Positions 12,824 through 25,471 of a stretch of 64,000 bases of DNA are shown one piece after another. The first letter of the stretch is position 1. Each line of letters opens with the position of its first letter. Source of the DNA: Paramecium tetraurelia (taxonomy: Eukaryota; Ciliophora; Oligohymenophorea; Peniculida; Parameciidae); contig NW_001799288.1 in NCBI RefSeq assembly GCF_000165425.1, positions 275,067 through 339,066 of the forward strand, written 5' to 3'. The notes beneath the pieces are model-generated. The model had not been told where the DNA came from. It saw only the letters and a list, made by a program, of their open reading frames with translations, and did no database searches. Position numbers and translations under genes: made by a program.

Positions 12824-14404
12824 TCATTAAATCAACTCATAGATAACTAACTACAAATTTTCTATTTCTTAATTATTTGGATCTAGTTATTTAATAAAAT
12901 CACAAATTTGTAAAGCCTTCTCATATTATCCAAGGTTTTTTAATGCATATGCTATATTAGACCTATTCTATACCGCTTAAAATTAGAAATTAGAAATTTG
13001 TTTTGTCCTTCCTGAGAATTTCATCGCAAATTTTTAAAGTTTTTTTTGGATTTTTTCCAAGCTCATTAAATGCTAAATGATTATTATTATTCATACCTTT
13101 TTAAAACTACTTATTAGACTCATCTTCAGATAAAATTTGCCCTAAAATTGATTTATTCTCAAGTTAACCTCTTAAGCTTACTATATATTTTTAATCAATC
13201 ATTACATTAATATTATAACATTTATCTAATATTGGCTCCACTATCTTACAAATTCTATTGAAACTCTTGAATTCCACTTTACTTATTATTTATCAATTAC
13301 AAGAGAATGGCTAAATTAATATGAACCTTGTACCTTTCATTTAGAGAGCCTCTATGTGAGAGGAATTTAAGCGCAAAACATGGTCTACACATTCTAAGCT
13401 TTGCTGAAGCTATTTAAGCTTTTGATAGATTTTTGCTAAAATATTCAAAAAACTACCTTTTTTGAAATAATATTCTTGCAATTAATCATTAATTGTAGTG
13501 CATTTATCATAATATACTAATGCTTCTTTAAATTTTCCTGTATTTAGCATGATATCACCTAAACATCAACATAAAATATACCAATCTTTCCGTAAGCATA
13601 ATAATTAGTATCATCCATTTCTTTAGCGATCTCATAATTTTCAATTGCTTCTTCAAACTTCTTAAGTTCTAAATAGCTGTCGCCTTTTAATTGATCCAAA
13701 TTTTACCTTTCATTAAAGAATATCGAACATCTGTTATATGAAACTTTTAGTAGGCATTGCATTTTGAAATACAGTCTTCGTACCTTCCTGCCCAATATAG
13801 AGAATTTACTTAAATTTAATAATTTATTAAAAACCTTCCTCGAAATTCTTTTAAGATCTATTATTTAAGCCACCCATTGATTAAAGTCGGCTCTAAATAA
13901 ATTCATCAAAAGAAACTTTAACTCATAAAACGAAATACCTAAATTGTTAATTTTCCCTGTTTTATTCATTATGTATTCTAAATATGTTTTTAACCTTTCA
14001 AATTAGGGCTTAATAGATTAATCAATAATAGTTGTTATTAATTGAATGTTGATCATGTTAGTGATGTTCTATTCGAATTGTTAAATGTTTATGCTTGATT
14101 ATTTATCAATTATAGGATAATATTATGTTTCATACCATTCCTTAAATGATTTAAGCACAGGAAATATCTCAAGAATTGATTCTAATTTTTTCGTATTTTC
14201 TAAATTCAATGAAATGAATGATTCAGACCATTAAGGATATTCTTTTAGTTTTTTGCATTCGTTTGTATGATCACAATGATATTAAAGTAAACAATCAACA
14301 CAGAATAAGCGAAAATTATTGCATTTTGGATAAGGGCAAAATCCTTATATTTATTCATTATTATGTAAACTATATCGGCAATTTAACAGAATATTGGAAT
14401 CCAT
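12824..14404 (-). CDS. Zinc-binding (B-box-like) plus TPR repeat protein
   Basis: About 455 residues. The N-terminus carries a compact Cys/His cluster (C9, C23, C28, C35, C38, H43, C44, H46, C50; core GFCPYPKCNNF and FCVDCLLQYHCDH) like a B-box or related zinc module, then a helical linker, then TPR repeats such as LYWAGRYEDCISKC, SYLELKKFEEAIENYEIAK, MLNTGKFKEALVYYDKC and YALKNLGQYEKALQICDFI. Introns include 13809-13834, 13684-13706, 13559-13581, 13436-13456, 13311-13333, 13181-13205, 13073-13096 and 12952-12973. Joining the zinc half to the TPR half needs one more 26-nt intron (13848-13873, GTGG...AAAAG), which leaves a 13-nt exon; a one-base gap in the T run 13849-13852 would also join them. 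TPRs suggest a protein-interaction scaffold. The partner is unknown. Confidence 0.75.
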
Positions 14405-14500
14405 TGAGATTGTGAAAACGTTTATAATATTTCAATATTAATAATATATCATTTTGTCAATTATTATAATTCATCATTAAATTATTCTATAAACTTTGGG

Positions 14501-15148
14501 ATGAGTATAAAACATTGGATTGAAATAATTTACAGAAAATATTTTAGAATAAATTGAACATAATTAAGATTTTTACGATAAATAGGAAATAATTAGTAAG
14601 AAATAAATACTTCAAATTTTACATAAATAATAAGTTTCAAAATACGAATAGAATCATAGAACAATTTTTCAAGTAACACATTTAACTCATCTAAAATAAA
14701 ACAAGTAATATGGATTAGAGTCAAGATTACTAAAGAGACATTTAAAAAATAAAATTTTTATTTGTTTAAATTTCCTAAACATCAAATAGGTTAAGATAAA
14801 GAATTTTAATCAATCAAATTAGAGGCTGAATAATATGTTTAATTTAGTTAATTTGATTTTTAAAGTTGGTTAAGTTTATATAATTTTTAGAAATAAGTAT
14901 CAATAAGTTAAGTTTTTAAACATAACTTAGAATATGAATAAAAATCAATAAAAATAGGAAAGTTTTTGTTGTTGAATAAGATTTGAAAATTGATGGCAAA
15001 AGGAAGCAATAATATTTAAACTTAGATTTATTGATAAAAGTATTTTAGTAGAAATCACTATCTCTAGAAGCCAAAATATTTTAGAAATACTACCTAGTTT
15101 AAAGCATATCTTTATTCAGAATTTTAATTTTATGAAGACTAGATTTGA
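14501..15148 (+). CDS. Hypothetical protein, likely damaged or mis-assembled
   Basis: I do not recognise it. A coherent polar, Gln/Lys-rich reading is obtained from ATG 14501 with introns 14505-14535 (immediately after the start), 14764-14789 and 15040-15067. Segments such as LEQIEHNQDFYDKQEII, QSIKLEAEQYVQFSQFDF and VVEQDLKIDGKRKQQYLNLD read as soluble protein and not as AT-rich noise. A one-base deletion near 14960 (between IKIGK and VFVVEQ) is needed to keep one frame. The final exon reads KPKYFRNTTQFKAYLYSEF and ends at TGA 15146-15148. Frames without TGA are easily open in this code, so the model is tentative. Confidence 0.4.
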
Positions 15149-17552
15149 ATTAATATATAGAGAAATGTATAATAATTATAAAACTTTTAATAATTTAAGG
15201 AAGTTATAATCCTTGGCAAACATTGAACAATTGAAAATGAGAACGTCATCTTATATTTTTCATCCTTAAATTTGTATTTAAAGCAATTTATAATTACTTT
15301 TCCTATCAAAATGATATAAAGAGGTCTGAGTTTTTGATGACAGAATTGAGAATACTAGACATCATAGTATTCAATAAGTTTAGCTAATATAGTTAATTGT
15401 CTTTAAAGTTAGTAGCTAAGGAGTTTGAGTGAAATGATAATAATTTATAAGGTAAGTTGTCTTAAATCAAAAGATTTAAAGAGATATTTTAAATTCTATT
15501 AAATTTTAAATAATAATTATTATGTTGGTAGAACATGATTATTTATTTATTGTTGATTGAGCAGCTCTAATACTTAGAATGTAATAAGAAATTTAATAAA
15601 ATTATTTATTCTCTTTGGTATTGTTAAAATGAGGATATATTATAGAGGAATATGATTAAAGTCTAGATTTTATTCATTACTAAAGGAATGAATATTTATA
15701 TTGCCAAAAGATCTTTCTTTAATAATGAAATCACATGGAAATGCATATTCACAATTGATTACATACTTGTACGCTTATTTAGCCTTAAATTTACAAATAG
15801 AATAAGAGTTAGAATTGAGAATATCAGAAAATTCTATAAATTCTGTAAAACAAGAAAATGTAATGAATACCAGCAAATAATAGTCCATTATATATATTCA
15901 ATCCATTACATGAATGAAAAACCACGAAACCCTAAAAAACACCCAATTTGTGCGTTAATAAAAATAGTGTAAATAATTTAATTATCATCCTATAAACAAT
16001 AATTTAAATATCAATTTTTTTAAAGAGATTTGATGGAGATGCTGGAAATTCATTTTCTTCATAATCCTATGATCATAATATTGAAACTAAAATATTGAGT
16101 AAAAATAAGAATGACCCAATTTTTAAATGAATAATTTGAATTCTAATATACCTCAATCATCATATAGCAAATTTTGGTTGTTTATCAATTAGATTTAGTG
16201 ATGGAAGTGATTAAATAGAATATATTAAGGTCTTTACTAGTATTAAAAGAGTTGATGCCATTGAAGTTGGTATTGTCTAATTGTAATAAACAATTGTATA
16301 TTTGTAATAAACAACAATTAGAAATTAATTTGATTCTGTTTAAATCCAGTTTATATATCTTTCATATAGCTTATTGTCAACAAATTTCTAGATCGCTTGA
16401 AGTATGTCGTTATAAATGATTTAGATCAATGTTTTCAAATATTAAAGAATTTTGAGATTTATGATTCTTAAACACTCCTTTAATTTGAATACACAGCTTA
16501 AATAGACTAGCTGAATGGTTTCAAGAGGGTATTTTAGTAATGAATGACTGCCATATACTTTAATTCATGAGATATCAAATTCGAAGGAGTAACTCAGTTA
16601 TTGATATATTTGCAATCATCATTAATGGATTTATAGTTCCTTCATAACGAACATATAATTTATTTAAATAGTTTCATATCTTTGTATAAAGAATAAGACT
16701 AATGATGTATCATGAATAATGAAAAAGATGCTCTATGCAATTCTCATCTCAAAGTCCAAACTTATCAAAATTTTAATTGAAGGATTAATGATTTATTGGC
16801 CATTCCTAACTAAGGATATCAAGTCCTTTAGTTCTTTAATGATTAATTGGAAATCTTGTCAACTTGTGAAATTCAAAATTGGAAATCCTAATTCCAAAAT
16901 TATGTTAACGTTAAATTAATTAGCACAACCTAGTTAATCGCCGGTAGTAGGGTTATGTGCTTATTTGTGAATGATTTATTTTAAGTGCTTGTAGCTCATT
17001 CAAAGTCGATTATTATATAGTTCTATAAGAGCTTCTGTTTCTTTGAAAATTATTCTTAAGGAGATAGGTTACCAAGCAGTTTGATACAGTCTTAACTGAC
17101 AAGGACTTCATGTACTTCTAAATCACTTAAATTCAAAAAAATAAAAAGAAAATCAAAAGATGTAATTATCTATATAAAGTTAGTTTTTAACTTACCAAAT
17201 AACTATGACAGAAAAAGTCCAAATTTCAAAAAGCTACATGATCCTGATCTAGAGGCTTTCAGAATTGGACAATATAATGGTTTTAATACTTATATTATGG
17301 CCATTTAAGATCCATAAAACATATTATTCATAATATTTAAAATAATTTTAAATAATGGAGGTTTGGTGTTAGAACTATTGACCTTTTTCTAAATTAAATT
17401 ATATTTTCCCAACAAAGACTGAATATTTTCATACTTATTTTATCAATGACTAATTTACATAAAAAGTATCTAATCAAAGTTTAAAATGGATTCAAACCTA
17501 ATAGTCTATTATTAATTAAATAAATAAAATTTGTTAAAGTGTAAATAATCGA
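15149..17552. other. Unresolved stretch with coding-like fragments
   Basis: No complete gene could be built. Plus-strand pieces with strong coding character occur at about 16191-16400 (IEYIKVFTSIKRVDAIEVG), 16338-16543 (FLDRLKYVVINDLDQCFQIL and DSQTLLQFEYTAQ) and 17185-17300 (KLHDPDLEAFRIGQYNGF). They sit in different frames separated by TGA codons and no tidy intron set links them. This looks either like a decayed gene or like one or two real genes obscured by indels. Between 15150 and 16180 I see only weak fragments, including NLRKLQSLANIEQLKM near 15190. Confidence 0.35.
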
Positions 17553-19864
17553 ATGGAAAGCAATAAATTATAGGAACTATAGACATCATATATGTAGATG
17601 GAAAGAAGGCTACAACGATTAAAGCTAGGAAAAAAGTATAGGACATAGATCCAGAGGGATTATTCTTCATTTTTTGAGCCTGATGGGAAACCTTTGCTTT
17701 AAATAAAGCCATTCATATTATACAAATAGGAAGGAGATATTGATTAATCTTTTAAGTAGTAGTATGAATTATTGTGCTAATTATACTAATCAACAAAACT
17801 ATTGTAGGTTGACTTCAAGGAAGTAGCAACTAAATTGAGAACTAAATTAGAAGGTAAGCCTAACCTAAATAATACTAATACATAATGTAATAACATAGAA
17901 TTAAAAAGTAAAAAAATCGGAAAATCTACTTTATTGAATTCCCGTTTCTGTAAATTTAAATTATTTATGAAAAATAATAGATTGAGGTAGACATAAATTC
18001 TAATCGAAAAACTTGCTTAGATTTCAAATTAAATGCTTTCATTATAAACAAAATTTGTAGAATTAAATTTTGAAAACCAAAAATCAATAGAAATAAAAAT
18101 ATTTATTAACACTGATCTTATGTTAAATATTACCAACGAAGAGGATCACAAAAATGATAAAATCTAAGTCAAAATGGAGAATTCAGATTCTAAAATAGAA
18201 GAAACAAGGATTTTGAATCATTCATGTTTCTTTAAAAATGAGTAAATCATTTTGAATTAAAGAAAATCCCTAACATACATTAATGAAAATTTAGAATAAA
18301 AGCCTCCTTTAATCAATAGGTCAAAAAAAATTAGTTTTAAGGAACTAGTATAAAAAATTGATCTAGAAAATAAACTAAATGAGAAAAAATAATCAAATAT
18401 GTAAAAATTAGGGTCAGAAATTAAAAATCAAGAGTAAAAATTAAATAACTACACATAAATAAAATAGGAAGAGGTCATTATAAATAATCAAGATTATCTG
18501 ATACAAAACGAAGAGCAATAAAAAAAAGAAAAATAAGTAATATAAAAAATTTAGTCATTTTATCCTTAAGATCAATAGGAAGTGGAAACTCCTGATAAAA
18601 TACAAGGAATTACAAATAAAGCATCAGGTATTGAAAATACTAGAATGGATTATGACAGCATAAGTAAAGAAAAAAAATCAACAATAATAAATATAGACTT
18701 TTAAGATAATACGTTTGATGAACAAGATAGTTGTCAAATTATCTTTATAAATTAACCAAATTAATAAGACAATCAGAATGAATTCAACTCTAAAAGAACT
18801 GGCTAAAAAGATGTGGTAAATAATTAAGACCAATAAGATGTTCTAGAAAAATAAAGGCTATTAAGAGACGAAGAAAATTCAAATAGATTACGGATTAAGA
18901 TGAGATTTTTACTCTTTAGAAAATACATTAATTTTATAAAGAAAACCTCTAAAGCGTCTTACGATAGAGATATAAATTTAAGAAACAATAACGATAATTA
19001 GAATGCTAATAATAAAGGGACATAAGAGAACAAAAATTAAGAGATTTAACTCAATTAAAGGTTTAGGAGAGAAAAAGATAGCGAGAAATAAAAAGGAAAA
19101 TCAAATTAGAGAAAGAATTAGAGGAGAGAAAATCTAAATAAAAAGAGAAAGATAGGATAAATGAAATGAAGAAATAGTAATTAGAAAATAAAATATAAAA
19201 AGAGTAGTTAAAATAAAAGCATATCTAATTTTTCAAGGAGCGCAATAGAAAAGAAAGAAATACTTCTAAAAATAGATCTTTCAGTTCATAATCATGTATA
19301 GAATAATTCCAAAAATTTCCTTCAAACCTCAGAGATGAAAATAGTTAAGTAAATAATTACAAAAAGGAAGAATAATATTTAGATCCTTAACTCTGTGCCA
19401 ATTAACATTTCTGTATTTCTGAATAATAATAATCACAGTAAAATATAAAAGAAGATAATAAATGTTAAACAGGATAATAAAAATAATAAATAGAGGACTC
19501 AAATTTAACTCCTTACTAATATCACCCTTAATTTGCTTAATATTATCCTTTTAATATTTTAAACTATGGCTAATAAGATTAATTTTCATAATTTTAATTC
19601 CCTTTTGCTCAGCAACCTTATTCTTCTTTCATAGGAAATCCTTTCTTCTAATATTAATGTAAGCCTATAAATTTGATTGAACAATAATCCACACCATATA
19701 AAATTGATGGATAGCATAATGTAAATACAGCTCAGTTGCAATTAGAAATGATTAATTTCTTGAAAATTGGTTTAGAACATCTGAATCCTACTTAATTTTT
19801 TTAATTCTCACCTTAGACTTTTTTACCTACTGAAAACTCAAAGGGATAATATAAGATTGAATGA
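17553..19864 (+). CDS. Gln/Asn-rich coiled-coil protein, unknown
   Basis: About 770 residues from ATG 17553 (MESNKLQELQTSYMQMERR) to TGA 19862-19864. The first roughly 450 codons stay open in one frame with low-complexity Lys/Glu/Asn/Gln content. Then comes a classic charged coiled coil (DLTQLKVQERKRQREIKRKI, KLEKELEERKSKQKEKDRI), then a Gln/Pro/Tyr/Phe-rich tail (YHPQFAQYYPFNI, QFPFAQQPYSSF) and a short helix INFLKIGLEHLNP. The N-terminal and C-terminal halves are one base out of phase, and the switch lies between about 18850 and 18905; I found no intron that explains it. The structural or scaffold role is a guess from composition. The tail resembles a prion-like, phase-separating region in composition only. 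Confidence 0.65.
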
Positions 19865-21370
19865 GAATATCATTTAAAAACATTATTATTATTATTTGAA
19901 ATAATGCTGCTTCAAATTAAATTTCTTTTTATCATAGAAAATTTTATTTTCATATCTGATTATTTTCTCCATATCTTTATTAAAGTAAAAAGTGGATTAA
20001 CAGAAACTAAAGATTCATTTACCAAAATTAGACAATAATTTATAAAATAACCTCTGATTTAGATATAATATAATTTATCTAAGTGCAAATTTAAATATTA
20101 TTTTTGATTTGATTTATATGATTAGATAGGCTACTAATTTGATTTTGGAGTTTTGTAAATGTAACCAATTTATGAAGATTATCATCTAAACTTTTTGGAG
20201 AATTTCTTAATCCATTGTCTTTTATTTATCAATAATTAAAATAACATTAAAAGAAATTTATAGTAAAATAAAATTGTAAATGAGCCTACAATTTAATTAT
20301 CTTGTTACAATATTTTTTAAATTAGACTAAATACTTTTTTAGGGTTTTGGAAAATTGTAAGAGAAAAATCTTAAATATAGGCCTAAAAAGGCTCAGTTAG
20401 AATGATAAGTTATATAAATAAGAAAATAAATAAAGAGTATTTGAATAAAATGTTATTAACAATAAGATATTTCAAAAATTTTAAATTAAATTATCGATAT
20501 GATAATATGGCTTTTTTTTTAAGCAATTGTAAAGCTAAAATAAAATAGTGGTTTAGAAACTCAAAATATCTTCAATCTTATTGGCTATATTTTTTTACTC
20601 ATATTATTAAGATCAATTTGTTTTGAGCCTGGAAATTATTTAGCATTAATTAGATATTAGATGTAATGTATAAATTATTATGATTTTCGATACTTTAATT
20701 TATTTGTAAAGCTTTTTCAAATTGTATTCTTTCACTCTCAAGCATAATTCATTTTTTTAGAGTTTCCTTCTTAACTTAAGATGAGATTATCAAAAAATTC
20801 ATTAATTATTTGACTTGTGTTGAATATCCTATTTTAAAATCAGTTTAATATTTCTCTTAAAAAATCTATTAAGCCCTCCTTAACTTAATAATTTTGTAAA
20901 TCGATCTATACTAATATAATGCATACTTTTCTTTAATTTTTATCTGTATATGTGGTTTCTAAAAATATTGATTCCTTATTTTAAAAGAGTTTTCAATTTT
21001 TTTCTAGTATTTTTGCAGTCTTCAGAGAATAGTAATACTTTATAAATAAAACTATTAAATAAAATGCAAATACTCTTTTTGATGATTTAAGATTACGATT
21101 ATTTTAAATAATAAAATATTTAGATTTCAATGAGATAATTTTACTTTGAATCAATAAATTTATACTAACATTAGAATAAGACAAATGATAAAATTTATCA
21201 TCTTTATTTATAAATTGACAAGTACGAATCAATAACTTTATAGATTTTATCATTGATTAAAACTTGAGAAATAATTAATTAAATAAATTTATATTATAAA
21301 CTTAACTATTATTAGTAAATTTTATCAATGAAATGCGTAATGAAAATCAAAAATATCTTAATTTTAATTA
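19865..21370. other. Long AT-rich gap, no firm gene
   Basis: Mostly unstructured AT-rich sequence. The only hint of coding is on the minus strand at about 20790-21010, where one frame reads NIFRNHIYRQKLKKSMHYI and ends at TGA. It has no start codon or partner exons that I could find. Confidence 0.35.
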
Positions 21371-22294
21371 ATGAAAAATATCCAATTGGTATTATTAATT
21401 GCCTTTTTTGGGCTTGCTTCTGCAGATATTATCATCAATAAATCAAAAAGATGCGAGTGTTCGTCATTTATCAAATCAGAGTGTGATAAATGGTATGATT
21501 GCAAATGGAATGAATCCTCTTGCCTAAAAAAAGAATGCAGTGATTACGCAACAGAAGACAAATGCACTGGAGATTGCTAATGGAAAGGTGGAAAGTGTAT
21601 TGATGTGAAGAAAGAGTGTGAAAACATGCCAACTGAAGAAAGCTGTTCAAACATGGCTGGATGTGGTTGGAAAGATAACAAATGCATTGAATTTACTTAA
21701 TGTTCAGATTTCATTGTAACAAAGGCAGAAAGATGCTCTGTCTTGTAGGGTGAAAATGGAGAGAGATGTTAAGCTAAAGGAGTTAGTGTGACCACTTTAT
21801 TCTACAAGCATTTAGCTGTTGCTGCTGGATTTTAATGTGAAAACAAGGTGTATGTTGATTGTTCTAAATTTGTTACTGAAGCAACATGCAAAGGAGTTGC
21901 AACTGCAACTGCCAAATGCTAATGGAAAAGCGATGGTAAATGTTATGCATTTGAATTGAAAACATGCAGAGATGCTGATGGATTTAATCAAATGTGTGAT
22001 CCAAAATATTGTAAGAAAGATGGATAAATATGTGTGAATAAAGCATGTTCTGATATTACTATTTAAGCCTAATGTATGTCTCTACCAAAGATTGACAGCA
22101 GTAAATCCACCTTATGCAAATGGGGTGCTGATAATAAATGTGCAATTGCAACAGACGCTACTCATTTGAATGAACAAACATGCAATGATGTAACCTTCGG
22201 TTCTTATCATTGGGTCACAGATACTTGTCAATAATGTTCTTCCAATTGGATTCTATCAATTATGTCATTAATTATCTTGGTTGTCCTTATTTGA
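21371..22294 (+). CDS. Cys-rich secreted/surface protein with hydrophobic tail
   Basis: Intronless, 307 residues. It has a signal peptide (MKNIQLVLLIAFFGLASA), then tandem Cys units with W-C spacing such as CDKWYDCKWNESSC, CTGDCQWKGGKC and CSNMAGCGWKDNKC, then a hydrophobic C-terminus (NWILSIMSLIILVVLI) immediately before TGA. This layout fits the ciliate surface-antigen or GPI-anchored-protein style, in which the hydrophobic tail is exchanged for a GPI anchor; a plain C-terminal membrane anchor is also possible. It lies next to no related gene, but similar proteins occur at 53659-54459 (-) and 59024-59731 (+). It is far shorter than the classical immobilisation antigens. Confidence 0.85.
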
Positions 22295-22496
22295 ATGATT
22301 ATTCATTATTAATAGAAAATAAAAGATATAAATTTATTACCAATTTATATTTATATATAAAATTTTTTATTTTTTTGTAGTTATTTATAAAAAATATTAG
22401 TTTTTTTATAATTATTCAATTTTATTAAAATTGGTAAGATATTTAACATATTTTTATAAAATTATTAATTAATATAATATATAAACAATTAATTTT

Positions 22497-23108
22497 ATGA
22501 GATTTGCATCGTCAATTAATAAATACATTTTTATAAAAAAATCCTTCCATTTTAATTAGAATTAGTGTCTGTAAAGAAGTGTATCAATCGAGTTCTATTT
22601 GGGAGACTATCGCTGGAGCTCCAGGATTTGTAGCTGGAATGCATAGACATTTAAGATCATTGAGAAGAATGAAAATAGATCAAGGATGGATTCATACCTT
22701 ATTAGAAGAAGCAGAAAATGAAAGGATTCATCTTTTGACTTTTTTAAAGATTAAAAAAACCCTCATTATTATTTAGAACTGGGGTAGTTTTAGCTATTTG
22801 GTGATACCTATAAGTTCTGTCCTAAAGTCTGTCATAGGATTGTTGGATACTTGGAAGATGTGGCAGTTAAAACCTATAATCATATGATTCATTAAATATA
22901 AAGAGATGGTAGTCCACCAATTCATTAATGGACTCTTCGCAAGGCCAATCACCATTCTATTGAATATTGGGGATTAGAAGATGATGCCACTCTATTTGAT
23001 GTCGTTAAAGGAATAAGAAAGGATGAAGAACATCATAAAGATATAAATCATTTCTTTGCTGATGACTACACCTAATTCAAATAAAATTCCTTTCCTCCTG
23101 GCAAATGA
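22497..23108 (+). pseudogene. Alternative oxidase (AOX) with frame breaks, possible pseudogene
   Basis: Mitochondrial ubiquinol oxidase of the cyanide-insensitive branch. Conserved diiron motifs are readable: [43 protein letters not shown] (usual LEEEAV) and [13 protein letters not shown] first exon from ATG 22497 ([19 protein letters not shown], presequence-like) joins in frame by an intron 22565-22592. The usual long region before LET is absent. Two +1 shifts break the middle: one in the seven-A run 22753-22759, one between about 22790 and 22805. About ten residues of the helical segment between them also seem missing. It is either a decaying copy or a real gene hit by sequence errors. The family call is firm; function is doubtful. 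Confidence 0.82.
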
Positions 23109-23830
23109 TTAGTTTTATATAATAATAATTTTATATGATGTTTTTCATTTGTGAAATGTTAATACAGCAAATTCTTAATAAATTTCGATTAATAAAAAAA
23201 GTCTCCACTATTTTAATTAGAATATTATTACTATCATTTTAAACTATTTAAATTGAGTTTAATTTCATAGGATCTCTTGAAATTTTATACTATAAGAATA
23301 TATTTAATAAATAAGATTCTTAGAAAACATTTAATGTAATAGTTAGGTTTTAGAATTGTTAACTAATTAAAATACCGACAATATAATTTTATTATTGATA
23401 TAGCCATATTAAATAACTATACATGAATAATATATAATTGCATATATTAAATTATTAGTTAATTAATTAGATTTCAACTGTTGACTTGATAATCAATCCA
23501 TAATCTCGTGACATTATCATACATATTTACAATTTTTATGAAGCAACAGGAATATTCATTATTTTTAATATTTTTATCTATTTCCAAGACATTAATACCC
23601 TAAGTATAGTATATTAAGATCAAAATAAAAGTTAATAAATAAAAACGCTTTAGAAATAGTAACAATATATAAGAATGATTGAATGATTTTATAAAATTCT
23701 GGATAGGGAATAATTATTTTTATATATATAAAATATCCCAGGTTTAGTTAATTGGGAGGCTGCGAGGTTTAAATTTAGAAGGATCTAGTGATTGATTCAT
23801 TGTATATTTAGAAAAGAATATTTATAAGAA
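23109..23830. other. AT-rich spacer, no gene seen
   Basis: Spacer between the AOX and the kinase. A short in-frame upstream extension of the kinase reading (from about 23749, LGGCEVQIQKDLV) exists but has no convincing ATG. Confidence 0.45.
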
Positions 23831-24972
23831 ATGGACACTAACTCAATTTTGAATTAATATCAGTAGTTGGTTAAGGTGGATTCGGTAAAGTCTATAAAGC
23901 AAGACTAATAAAAACACGTAATTTAGTTGTAGCACTAAAAGTTATGTCAAAAGTTAGGTAATTAGTTAAATATATAAGAAGAGTAATACAGAAAAAGAGT
24001 GTGAGTTCAGTTATGAATGAGTTATAGATTTTATCAACCCTCAGACATGAGTAATTATACTTAGATAATTCTAGATTTATCATTAATATAATCAGCGCCT
24101 TTTAAGATCGTTGTTCCTTGTATTTAGCTATGGATTTCTTGGCTGGAGGAGATTTAAGGTTTCACTTATGCAAATTTCGAAAATTCTCTGAGACAATTAC
24201 AAAGCATATTGCTATTTGCATAATTATTGGATTAGACTACATACATTCCAATGGAATAATACATAGAGATATCAAACCTGAAAACTTAGTATTTGATAGC
24301 TAAGGTTATTTAAGAATTACAGATTTTGGTATTGCCAGAATATGGAAACCATAAAATAGTCATGAAACAAGTGGCACTCCTGGGTACATGGCTCCAGAAG
24401 TAATGTGTAGATAAAACCATGGAGTTGCTGTAGATTACTTTGCATTGGGCATAATAATTCATGAGTGTATTGTACATTATTGTTTTTATTTAGCTGGGAA
24501 AACGACCTTATACTGGAAAGAGTAGACAAGAAATTCGAGATTAAATTATAGCCAAATAAGCTGCAATTACTGAAGTTCCTTAAGGTTGGAGTGCTGAGGC
24601 AATTAATTTTGCTAATGCTTTAATGCAGAGGAAGCCACAATCCAGATTGGGATGCAATGGACCAGAAGAAGTGAAGAATCATCCATGGTTCAAAGATATC
24701 AAGTGGATGGAATATGAAAAGAAACATATAAGTTCTCCTTTTATTCCTGATGAAAAACTGGAGAATTATCTAAAATCCAATCAACTTGAGTCTCTTGAAG
24801 ATTAATCAATTCTCCATTCTGAACAAGTGTAATGTAATTATGTCAAAAATCATAGAATAATTTTTTGGGTATGAACATTTGCATCAACTCAATGGAATAC
24901 CTCCATGTGTATCACAAATAGTTTCTCCAAGAACTCCAAACTTAAGGATGTAGCTTAAGAAAGAGTCATGAT
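23831..24972 (+). CDS. Serine/threonine protein kinase, AGC-like
   Basis: Catalytic domain with [11 protein letters not shown] (glycine loop), VALKVM (lysine), a predicted C-helix glutamate in [23 protein letters not shown] as ITDFGIAR, and [10 protein letters not shown], followed by a PWF motif ([10 protein letters not shown]) and tail as in AGC kinases. Introns 23958-23981 and 24472-24493. ATG 23831 (MDTNS) reaches the domain only if one base is missing at about 23843. At the 3' end, dropping one T from the run 24862-24867 gives a natural tail ([19 protein letters not shown]) ending at TGA 24970-24972; taken literally, the frame stops at TGA 24872-24874. Substrate unknown. Confidence 0.85.
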
Positions 24973-25471
24973 TTTAATCTAATTATACACCACTATCTAT
25001 TTAGTAACATAATTTTACTTAGTTTCAGAATTATTAATTATCAAAGAATTTTAATTAATTTAAATTGTAGAGAAATAATATATATAAAATCAAATTGAAC
25101 GATATTTTACTTCAGTCTTCTTATATTTGATTAACATCTGGTTAAATTTCAACTGATTATAAAATCCATGATAATGAATGCAGTCTTTCTTATGAAATCA
25201 CAATTTTTTTGAATTAAAAATTCGGTACTATTTGACCACATATTTGGGATAAGAGCATTGTTTTCGATTCAACAAAGTGATGGAAATGATATTTCAACTC
25301 CTAAATTGAATAAGAAATGGATTTTAATAAAATTTTTTTCTTAATCGTATATAACATATCGATAATGCAAACTATTCTGAATGCGTTTCTTTACCTCTTT
25401 TTATATAGTATAAATAATTCAGTCATATTAATTGAATCAACACGTGAATAAAACATATAAAAACTTATATA
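24973..25471. other. Convergent 3' spacer
   Basis: About 500 nt between the 3' ends of the kinase (+) and a Myb-like gene (-). No coding frame or structured element is evident. Confidence 0.45.

Noticed and set aside
14218-14415. 65-aa plus ORF
   Set aside because: Antisense to the zinc-binding exon of the zinc-TPR gene, whose Cys/His pattern is far more specific.
15920-15945. Telomere-like CCCTAA stretch
   Set aside because: A single motif, not a tandem array, and not the G4T2/G3T3 repeats of Paramecium telomeres.
15688-15972. 94-aa plus ORF
   Set aside because: Basic, low-information sequence in an unresolved AT-rich region; no flanking exon or family supports it.
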